Origin: Hyphococcus sp.
Lineage (GTDB): Bacteria; Pseudomonadota; Alphaproteobacteria; Caulobacterales; Parvularculaceae
Length of the DNA stretch: 57,618 nucleotides
Assembly (NCBI GenBank): GCA_021604585.1
Contig: BQJG01000014.1
Span: 1 to 57,618, forward strand
Direction: 5' to 3'
Shown: positions 51,608-57,618 of the stretch, one piece after another
Layout of the letters: each line of letters starts with the position of its first letter
Position numbering within the stretch: the first letter of the stretch is position 1
The notes under the pieces: model-generated
What the model was told of the DNA's origin: nothing
Seen by the model: the letters and a program-made list of their open reading frames with translations, nothing else
The model's database searches: none
Made by a program: the position numbers and the translations under genes

Positions 51608-52297
51608 ATGCCCGAGACAAAAGTATTGATCGTCGAGGACGAAGACGCGCTCTCGACCATTCTGGAATACAATCTCGCCAAGGAAAAATTTGAGGTGGCT
51701 CTGGCCACGGACGGCGAAGAGGGCTTGCTCAAGGTCGAGGAATTCGGCCCGGACATTATCATCCTCGACTGGATGCTGCCGAAGGTCTCAGGCATCGAAG
51801 TCTGCCGCCGGATCAGATCAAAGCCGGAAAGCCGCAATATACCGATCATCATGCTGACGGCGCGCTCCGAAGAAGCGGACCGCATTCGCGGGCTTGAGAC
51901 CGGTGCGGATGATTATCTCACCAAACCGTTTTCCACCGCTGAGCTGATCGCCCGCGTCAAAGCCATCTTGCGCCGCATTCGCCCAGGCCTCGCCGATGAC
52001 ACGGTTGAATATGGCGACATTAGCGTGGACCGCGTCTCGCATAAGGTCTCGCGCGGCGGCAAGGAAATCCACTTGGGCCCGACGGAGTTTCGCCTGCTCG
52101 ATCATTTGATGCAGCATCCGGGGCGCGTTTATTCGCGCGAGCAACTGTTAAATGCAGTATGGGGATCGGACGTCTTTGTCGAAGTGCGCACGGTTGATGT
52201 GCATATCGGCCGGCTTCGCAAGGCGCTCAACAAATACAAACAGGGCGACGCCATCCGAACGGTTCGCTCGGCCGGCTATGCGCTCGATCTGAAGTAA
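51608..52297 (+). CDS. phoB: Phosphate regulon response regulator PhoB
   Basis: OmpR-family regulator of 229 residues that turns on phosphate-starvation genes. Acidic pocket DED (11-13), phosphorylated Asp54 in ILDWMLP, conserved Lys in LTKPF, and a winged-helix DNA-binding domain (about 130-229) with DRVSHKVSRG and VRTVDVHIGRLRKAL. Length is standard. It is the last gene of the phoR-phoU-phoB run and is closed by a bidirectional terminator. Confidence 0.98.
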   Translation: MPETKVLIVEDEDALSTILEYNLAKEKFEVALATDGEEGLLKVEEFGPDIIILDWMLPKVSGIEVCRRIRSKPESRNIPIIMLTARSEEADRIRGLETGADDYLTKPFSTAELIARVKAILRRIRPGLADDTVEYGDISVDRVSHKVSRGGKEIHLGPTEFRLLDHLMQHPGRVYSREQLLNAVWGSDVFVEVRTVDVHIGRLRKALNKYKQGDAIRTVRSAGYALDLK

Positions 52298-52317
52298 CCG
52301 CCCGCATGCCCAATAAA

Positions 52318-52348
52318 CAAAAAAGCCCGCCATCTGGCGGGCTTTTTT
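52318..52348. terminator. Bidirectional terminator between phoB and gcrA
   Basis: AAAAGCCCGCC (52321-52331) pairs with GGCGGGCTTTT (52336-52346) around loop ATCT. Runs of A and T on the two sides make it work in both directions, for phoB and for the convergent gcrA. Confidence 0.95.
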
Positions 52349-52365
52349 CAGCGATTTAGCGTAAT

Positions 52366-52875
52366 TTAGCTTACAGCGCGGCGCTGAGCAATTTGCGCAG
52401 CAGGGCGTCGGGACGTATCGCGTTCGCGGCGCTGCGGCGGCTGGAATGCGAGACGGGCGTGATAGGTGCAGTATGATTTTCCTGCGCCTGCCGCCTGACC
52501 ACAGAAATGAAAGTCTTCCTTGGCAGGATCGCCGATGGGCCATTTGCACATATTGTTCTTGATTGTCGCCACGGTCGTACGGTCGCCCGTATCGAGGACC
52601 AGCGGTGTAATGGACTCCGGCTCAGGGATGACCGGCTTGAAGCTCTCCGGCCGTTCTGGTTTTGCGGCGACGGGTTCTTCACGGCGCTGCATGGTCGGGC
52701 CGCAGCCACGCTGTGGTTTCGCCGGTGTCGCCCGGCCCGAAAGGCCGAGGCGATGAACTTTTCCGATCACCGCATTGCGTGTCACGCCGCCCATCTTGTT
52801 GGCGATTTGCGCCGCCGACAGACCCTCGGCCCACAAGGTTTTTAAAAGCTCCACCCGTTCATCCGTCCAAGCCAT
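52366..52875 (-). CDS. gcrA: GcrA-type cell-cycle regulator
   Basis: Transcription co-activator of 169 residues that binds methylated GANTC sites and sigma-70 to drive cell-cycle genes in alphaproteobacteria. The N-terminal helix-turn-helix domain MAWTDERVELLKTLWAEGLSA...RNAVIGKVHRLGLSGR (about 1-50) is diagnostic. A linker rich in Pro, Arg and Glu follows, then a Cys-containing C-terminal domain with CKWPIGDP and FHFCGQ..GKSYCTYHARLA, usual for GcrA. The 52876-53111 interval upstream shows no GANTC site on a quick look. Confidence 0.95.
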   Translation of the reverse strand: MAWTDERVELLKTLWAEGLSAAQIANKMGGVTRNAVIGKVHRLGLSGRATPAKPQRGCGPTMQRREEPVAAKPERPESFKPVIPEPESITPLVLDTGDRTTVATIKNNMCKWPIGDPAKEDFHFCGQAAGAGKSYCTYHARLAFQPPQRRERDTSRRPAAQIAQRRAVS

Positions 52876-53111
52876 GTCGCTGGTCTCCTTGCCTGATTTC
52901 CGGCTGACATCCGCCGCGCCCTAGAAATCTCAATATTTTGTGTCTTGATATAGCGCCGCTCCCTGCGCGCCTAAATATAGTATCCTATAAAGTGTGAAAC
53001 ACAACATGGCGCCCCCACAAATTTTTGCCCACCACATGTTGATAATCGTACAGACTTGACGCGATTGGGGTGAAGCGCGAGACATCGTTGCAACGCAAAA
53101 AGAAGTTACGC

Positions 53112-53972
53112 ATGGCCATTACTGACAGCACTCCGGCAACAAAAACATCGCAAGCAGGCGGCGCCTACGCCTTTGGCGCGCGCCGCTTTGGGGCCGTGAA
53201 CTGGCTCGGCTTGTGGACTCTTTACGTCAAAGAGGTGCGCCGCTTCATCAAAGTTGTATTTCAGACTGTGGTGGCGCCGGTCATCTCAACCCTTTTGTTT
53301 TTGATCGTGTTCACGCAAGCGCTTGGCGGCGTCCGGCCTGACATTAACGGCGTGCCGTTTATCGCGTTTCTGGCGCCGGGCCTTACCATGATGGCGATCT
53401 TGACCAACGCTTTCACCAATTCATCGTCCTCGCTGATTATCGCCAAAGTGCAAGGATCAATCGTTGACGTCTTGATGCCGCCACTGTCGGCGGCGGAACT
53501 GACTGTTGCGTTTATTGCCGGAGCTGCGACGCGCGGGTTACTGGTCGGCGCCATCACCGCCATCACTTGCGCCGCTTATATGATGTTTTTTGGCGCGCCT
53601 ATGACAATCGCGAACCTATGGCTCGTTCTGTATTATTCGGTCATCGCATCGATGATTTTCGGCGCCATTGGCGTTCTCGCCGGCATCTGGGCGGATAAAT
53701 TCGACCAGCTTTCCGCGATCGCCAACTTCGTCATTACACCGCTCACTTTTCTGTCGGGCACGTTCTACTCAGTTGCGAATTTGCCGGAACCGTTTCGCAC
53801 CATCAGCCACTATAATCCGGTATATTATTTGATTGATGGTTTTCGGTCCGGCTTTACCGGCGTCGCCGAAGCGCCTGCCCTTATCGGCGTCGGCGCCACT
53901 TTTGCGGCTGCGCTGGCGTTCTCCGTTGGCTGCTACGGCCTCATTCGCGCCGGCTATAAGATCAAAGACTAG
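53112..53972 (+). CDS. ABC-2 type transporter permease
   Basis: Inner-membrane permease of 286 residues with six hydrophobic helices, an amphipathic N-terminal interface helix (GLWTLYVKEVRRFIKV) and the ABC2 signature NPVYYLIDGFRSGFTG near 235-250. It resembles NodJ/DrrB-type exporters of drugs or polysaccharides. No ATPase gene adjoins it in the window (gcrA before it is on the other strand; hslO follows), so its ATP-binding partner is elsewhere. ATG 53112 is chosen; GTG 53070 in frame would add 14 basic residues. The substrate is unknown. Confidence 0.9.
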   Translation: MAITDSTPATKTSQAGGAYAFGARRFGAVNWLGLWTLYVKEVRRFIKVVFQTVVAPVISTLLFLIVFTQALGGVRPDINGVPFIAFLAPGLTMMAILTNAFTNSSSSLIIAKVQGSIVDVLMPPLSAAELTVAFIAGAATRGLLVGAITAITCAAYMMFFGAPMTIANLWLVLYYSVIASMIFGAIGVLAGIWADKFDQLSAIANFVITPLTFLSGTFYSVANLPEPFRTISHYNPVYYLIDGFRSGFTGVAEAPALIGVGATFAAALAFSVGCYGLIRAGYKIKD

Positions 53973-53981
53973 GCCCTCGAC

Positions 53982-54923
53982 ATGCCCGGACCGGACCACA
54001 CAATGGATGACATCATCCTGCCATTTCAGATTGCCGACACCGCGGTTCGCGGACGGATTGTTAGGCTTGGCGGCGCCATCGACGACATTTTGTCAGCGCA
54101 TCAGTTTCCCAATCCCTTGTCGGAACTTTTGGGTGAGGCCGTCTCTCTGGTCGCGATGATGGGTGCTTCCCTGAAATTTGACGGAAAACTGATCTTTCAG
54201 GCGCAAGGCGACGGGCCGGTCTCCATGATCGTCGCAGACTATTCCGCCGGCGGCGCCTTGCGCGGCGCGGCGAAAACTTCCAGCGATGCGCTCCCGCGCG
54301 GCGCGCGCGCCTTGCTGGGCAAAGGGTCGGTCGCACTCACCATTGATCAGGGTCCGGACATGGATCGTTACCAGGGCGTGACGCCGATCGAAGGCGAAAG
54401 CCTTGCTGACGCCGCCGCCGCCTATTTCGCACAATCGGAGCAAATCCCGACAATCGTGAAGCTTGCGGTTGGGCGCCTTTCTCTGCCCGGCGGTGAAGAG
54501 CGCTGGCGGGCGGGCGGCCTGATGGCGCAGTTTGTCCCGCATGAGGGGGGAACCCGCGAACGCGGTGAAGCCATCAATCTTTCCGGCGACGACCGCGAGA
54601 CCTGGGAGCGCGCGCGCGCCTTCGTGGAAACGACCCAGGACGATGAGCTGCTCGACCCGTCCATCAGCGCTGAAACCCTGCTCTATCGTTTGTTTCACGA
54701 AGACGGCGTTCGGGTGTTCGATGCAGCGCCCTTGCGCGCCGCGTGTTCCTGTAGCGAGGACAAAATCGCCGCAGTACTGTCTCGCTACACCGCTGAAGAT
54801 TTGCAGGACATGGTCGTCGACGGCGCCATCGCTGTCACCTGTGAGTTCTGCCGCAAGGCATACCAGTTTACATCCGACGGCGTTCCTTCCGGCGCAAGCA
54901 ATCAACAAAGCGAGGATGCGTGA
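53982..54923 (+). CDS. hslO: Redox-regulated chaperone Hsp33
   Basis: Holdase of 313 residues activated by oxidation of four zinc-binding cysteines. These are seen near the C-terminus as CSC (in ACSCSEDKI) and CEFC (in VTCEFCRKAY), the CxC...CxxC pattern. The N-terminal substrate domain begins with DDIILPFQIADTAVRGRIVRLG. ATG 53982 is used, although ATG 54003 is close to the family's usual start. The stop overlaps the GTG of ppk2 by 4 bases (GTGA), so the two are translated together. Confidence 0.96.
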   Translation: MPGPDHTMDDIILPFQIADTAVRGRIVRLGGAIDDILSAHQFPNPLSELLGEAVSLVAMMGASLKFDGKLIFQAQGDGPVSMIVADYSAGGALRGAAKTSSDALPRGARALLGKGSVALTIDQGPDMDRYQGVTPIEGESLADAAAAYFAQSEQIPTIVKLAVGRLSLPGGEERWRAGGLMAQFVPHEGGTRERGEAINLSGDDRETWERARAFVETTQDDELLDPSISAETLLYRLFHEDGVRVFDAAPLRAACSCSEDKIAAVLSRYTAEDLQDMVVDGAIAVTCEFCRKAYQFTSDGVPSGASNQQSEDA

Positions 54924-55708
54924 AAAAGAAACGCTTTGAAAAAGAGCTAAAAGAACTCGAATTCGAACTGGCGAAGCTCCAGGAAACCGTGGCGCGCAAG
55001 GGGCTGAAAGTCGCCGTGATATTTGAAGGGCGCGATGCGGCCGGCAAAGGCGGCGCCATCAAAACAATTATGCGCCGGATGAACCCGCGCATCTGGCATG
55101 TGGTTGCCTTGCCGAAACCATCAGACCGCGAACAAACGCAGTGGTATTTTGAACGCTATGTTCGCCATTTGCCGTCAGGCGGAGAAATCGTGCTGTTCGA
55201 CCGGTCCTGGTACAATCGGGCGATCATCGAACCCGTGATGGGCTTTTGCACGCCGGAACAACATGAGGCGTTTATGCGCGAGGCGCCACAGTTTGAACGG
55301 ATGCTGGTCGATAGCGGCGTTATTCTTTTAAAATTCTGGATTCACGTCTCCGCCGAAGAACAGGAACAGCGCTTCCAGGATCGCGCCTGCGACCCGCGTA
55401 AGCGCTGGAAACTCTCGCCGATTGATTTGAAAGGGCGCGATTTGTGGATTGAGTCCACGCGTTACCGCGATAAAATGTTCGCGCTCACCCACAATGACAG
55501 CGCCCCGTGGCTCGTGGTCGACGGCAACGACAAGGAAAAAGCCCGGCTGAACATCATTCGCGCAATCCTTGACCGCGTTCCCTACGAATACAACAAAGAG
55601 GCGTTTGAACCGATCAACCTCAAGCCGCGCGCCGCGCCCAAAGACAATAATTATGTCGAACCGGCGCTGGAAGATCTCAATCTGGTCAAGGATTATTACG
55701 CCGATTAG
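54920..55708 (+). CDS. ppk2: Polyphosphate kinase 2
   Basis: PPK2 phosphotransferase of 262 residues that uses polyphosphate to make nucleotide di- or triphosphates, or the reverse. Walker A is GRDAAGKGG at 37-45, and Walker B-type DRSWYNRAIIEPVMGF starts at 94. The lid region reads RACDPRKRWKLSP. A single catalytic domain with a short N-terminal helix is typical of the class that phosphorylates nucleoside diphosphates. The start is GTG 54920, overlapping hslO, with GAGGA upstream; an ATG four bases before is in another frame. Linked PhoB may respond to phosphate, but no Pho box is seen here. Confidence 0.95.
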   Translation: MKKKRFEKELKELEFELAKLQETVARKGLKVAVIFEGRDAAGKGGAIKTIMRRMNPRIWHVVALPKPSDREQTQWYFERYVRHLPSGGEIVLFDRSWYNRAIIEPVMGFCTPEQHEAFMREAPQFERMLVDSGVILLKFWIHVSAEEQEQRFQDRACDPRKRWKLSPIDLKGRDLWIESTRYRDKMFALTHNDSAPWLVVDGNDKEKARLNIIRAILDRVPYEYNKEAFEPINLKPRAAPKDNNYVEPALEDLNLVKDYYAD

Positions 55709-56331
55709 CGCCCGCTGGCCGTTGCAGAATTCGTCAAAATCGGAAGTGCGCTCGCGGCGAGCAACAGCGCCGCGGAAATATTGAAAATGCGCAACTTTAG
55801 CGGATCGGAAAGAAAGCGCCGCATTTGCGCGCCCGCCACCGTCCACAAACTCACGCTGGGCAAATTGATCACGCCAAACACAATCGCCACAATCAGTACA
55901 CTGACCACTGGCTGCGCCGCCAGCGAATAAGCGCTAACCGCGGTCAACGCCATGGCCCAGGCTTTTGGATTAACCCACTGAAACAGCGCCGCCTGAAAAA
56001 AAGTGAACGGCTTCGCTTCGCTTGACGCGGAACCATCCGTTGATGGAGGCGCGGCGTGAGCAATCTTCCACGCCAAATAGAGCAGGTAACCAACACTGAA
56101 GATTTTCAAGATGACATAGCTGATGGGAAACAGATCAAAAACGCGCATGAGCCCCAGCCCCACAAGAACCGTCATCAAGGTGAAGCCAATGCTGACGCCA
56201 AGCATGTGCGGAATTGTGCGGGACACGCCGAAATTGGCGCCTGAGGCCATCAACATCAAATTGTTGGGGCCGGGCGTAATCGATGACACGAAAGCGAAGA
56301 CGGCGAGCGCTATGAAAAGGTCAGCGGGCAT
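55705..56331 (-). CDS. LysE/RhtB family exporter
   Basis: Amino-acid exporter of 208 residues with six hydrophobic helices. The start FIALAVFAFVSSITPGPNNLMLMASGANFG, with Thr-Pro-Gly-Pro and Asn, is the signature of LysE/RhtB proteins, as is NPKAWAMALTAV in the middle. It diverges from an Lrp-type regulator gene, the usual pairing for control of exporters by the exported amino acid. The 73-bp gap between them must contain both promoters. The substrate cannot be told. It overlaps convergent ppk2 by 4 bp. Confidence 0.94.
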   Translation of the reverse strand: MPADLFIALAVFAFVSSITPGPNNLMLMASGANFGVSRTIPHMLGVSIGFTLMTVLVGLGLMRVFDLFPISYVILKIFSVGYLLYLAWKIAHAAPPSTDGSASSEAKPFTFFQAALFQWVNPKAWAMALTAVSAYSLAAQPVVSVLIVAIVFGVINLPSVSLWTVAGAQMRRFLSDPLKLRIFNISAALLLAASALPILTNSATASGR

Positions 56332-56404
56332 AAGCGCAACTATAGTCAGTCTTTAGCAGAATTAGGTTGCTATTTTTGCGCTAAATTTCTATTTCTTGCA
56401 CGTT

Positions 56405-56857
56405 ATGACGAAAATAGACCAGTTAAACCACCGTATCTTGCGAGAGCTCCAGCGGGATGGCCGGATCAGCAATACCGACCTCGCTGAGAAAGTCGGGCTT
56501 TCCCCTTCGGCCTGTCTGCGCCGGGTGCAGGAGCTGGAGCGCAGCGGCGTCATCAAAGGCTATCGCGCCACCTTGAACCGCAAAGCCATGGGCGCAGGGT
56601 TCACGGTCTATGTGACCGTCGGCTTGTCCGAGCACACGAAAAAAAGCCAGGACGCATTTGAAAAAGCGATGGCGTCAGCGCCGGAAGTGCGCGAGTGCCA
56701 CAACGTCACCGGCGTTGTCGAATATATTCTGAGAATCGAAGCCGAGAGCCTCGAGGCTTACAAACATTTCCATACGGAGGTTTTGGGGCAAGCGCCGAAT
56801 GTGACGTCGATTACGTCTTTTATTGTGATGGATTCGCCCAAGGACGAGCGCGCCTAG
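56405..56857 (+). CDS. Lrp/AsnC-type transcription regulator
   Basis: Regulator of 150 residues with an N-terminal helix-turn-helix (RISNTDLAEKVGLSPSACLRRVQELERSGVIKGY, about 20-53) and an amino-acid-binding RAM domain (about 65-145). The conserved Asp near the start (KIDQLNHRIL) and length are standard. The divergent LysE-type exporter is the probable target. ATG 56405 is chosen; an in-frame TTG at 56396 would add three residues. Confidence 0.95.
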   Translation: MTKIDQLNHRILRELQRDGRISNTDLAEKVGLSPSACLRRVQELERSGVIKGYRATLNRKAMGAGFTVYVTVGLSEHTKKSQDAFEKAMASAPEVRECHNVTGVVEYILRIEAESLEAYKHFHTEVLGQAPNVTSITSFIVMDSPKDERA

Positions 56858-57618
56858 GCGGTCTTGTTGTCACGCGCGATCCGTTCCCACATTTTTACGT
56901 CCGTCAGCCAGCGCGCATAACCATACATCATGGCGAGTGCGAAACCGTAGACCCCGCCGCGAAAATATTGCTGCAGGAAATAGCGTTTGCCAAAATAAAA
57001 CGGCAATCCAAAAACAATTCGCAAGGCAAGATAAGGCCGGGCTTTCGGCTTGACCACATCAACCGGGATCGACGAGTTGCGATTGAGCTTATCCATCAGA
57101 TGCTCAGCGCCGGTGAATGCGTAGTGAAGAAAAGGCGTGCGCAGAACGCCGATGCTGACGCCTTCAGGCAGAATAAACTGATCCCACGCATCATGGTCGC
57201 GGGCGCGGATGACGCGGCGATCGTATATCTTGTGGCGAGTTTGCAGGCCGAATCCATACCAGGGTTCGCCCACTGGCGGCGCCAAGGCCAGCATGGTCCG
57301 GTAAATTGCATGTGGCGGCTCGCCATTGGCGAACAAGATTTTGATTTCTTCCGCTACTGCCGGCGTCACCACCTCATCGCCGTCAAGATCAAGCAGCCAG
57401 TCATATTGGCAGGCATCTTCGGCGACGCGCTTCTGGCGGCCCCAACCGGTCCATTCATGCTCGATGACTTTCGCCCCAGCGGCGCGCGCGATCTCCTGCG
57501 TGCCGTCAGTCGAGCCTGAATCAACGACAATCACCTCACGCGCTACCAGCAACGCCGCGCGCACCACCTCGCCAATCATCCGCTTCTCATTTTGAGCGCG
57601 GATATAGGCGGATAAGGG
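56854..57618 (-). CDS. Family 2 glycosyltransferase, WaaE/KdtX-like (N-terminus cut by window edge)
   Basis: The C-terminal 254 residues of a GT2 enzyme; the reading frame is open to base 57618, so the true start lies beyond the window. PLSAYIRAQNEK at the edge, VVDSGSTDGTQEIA and LDLDGDEVV are typical of the WaaE/KdtX group that adds glucose to LPS core heptose. The amphipathic RYFLQQYFRGGVYGFALAMMYGYARWL near the C-terminus is also typical. An internal ATG at 57579 would remove the conserved first strand and is not the start. The stop overlaps the Lrp gene end by 4 bp. Confidence 0.9.
   Translation of the reverse strand, partial: PLSAYIRAQNEKRMIGEVVRAALLVAREVIVVDSGSTDGTQEIARAAGAKVIEHEWTGWGRQKRVAEDACQYDWLLDLDGDEVVTPAVAEEIKILFANGEPPHAIYRTMLALAPPVGEPWYGFGLQTRHKIYDRRVIRARDHDAWDQFILPEGVSIGVLRTPFLHYAFTGAEHLMDKLNRNSSIPVDVVKPKARPYLALRIVFGLPFYFGKRYFLQQYFRGGVYGFALAMMYGYARWLTDVKMWERIARDNKTA

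Noticed and set aside
50706..51620. 304-residue open frame opposite phoU
   Set aside because: Antisense to a clearly recognisable phoU; no ribosome site and no protein family.

Overview
This is a 57.6 kb chromosomal window of ordinary alphaproteobacterial housekeeping and surface genes. I see no insertion sequence, integrase, CRISPR array or rRNA gene. An alphaproteobacterium is indicated by a GcrA-type cell-cycle regulator, a MmcB-type DNA repair protein, AddAB instead of RecBCD, the PHB pair phbAB facing phaR, the order trpA-accD-folC, a TIGR01459-type HAD protein next to ribF and ileS, and phoR-phoU-phoB. Within the class, the Caulobacterales/Parvularculales side (Hyphomonadaceae- or Parvularculaceae-like) is my inference.

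Layout. 1-6.3 kb (minus strand): truncated ileS, a His/Asp-rich secreted protein, an isoprenylcysteine-methyltransferase-like protein, ribF, a HAD phosphatase, a degenerate EAL membrane protein (TipF-like layout) and an OmpA lipoprotein. 6.5-8.7 kb: groES-groEL behind a CIRCE operator. 8.8-13.2 kb: a secreted alpha/beta hydrolase with a membrane tail, MarC and two secreted unknowns. 13.2-16.1 kb: PHB synthesis genes and their regulator. 16-18.7 kb: a PAS-GGDEF-EAL protein and a small membrane protein. 18.8-25.1 kb: surface glycan genes (two GT2 and two GT39-like transferases, an O-antigen ligase/polymerase), then thrS and an ATP-grasp ligase.

28.5-30.7 kb is the most unusual part. Two tandem tRNA-like genes have abnormal anticodon loops and incomplete acceptor stems. 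About 650 bp without a convincing gene follows, ending in three hairpins before a slipin/SPFH protein that carries three N-terminal copies of one motif. Slipins are reported next to RtcB/Ro60 RNA-repair genes with tRNA-like RNAs, so this may be an RNA-linked stress module; none of those partner genes is in this window.

30.8-35.5 kb: a secreted repeat protein, yidD, trpA-accD-folC. 35.5-44.7 kb (minus): the tightly coupled run tsaE-amgK-murU-addB-addA-trxA, joining tRNA t6A modification, peptidoglycan recycling and double-strand-break repair. 44.8-49.3 kb: a [2Fe-2S] ferredoxin, MmcB, a PQQ sugar dehydrogenase, a membrane protein and a DUF885 peptidase-like protein. 49.3-52.3 kb: phoR-phoU-phoB without pst genes. 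52.3-57.6 kb: gcrA, an ABC-2 permease, hslO, a polyphosphate kinase 2, a LysE exporter facing an Lrp regulator, and a truncated GT2.

Phosphate sensing, polyphosphate kinase and PHB synthesis all lie in one window, but nothing in the sequence ties them into one circuit. Functions are assigned from recognisable motifs and family knowledge only; no database search was run.
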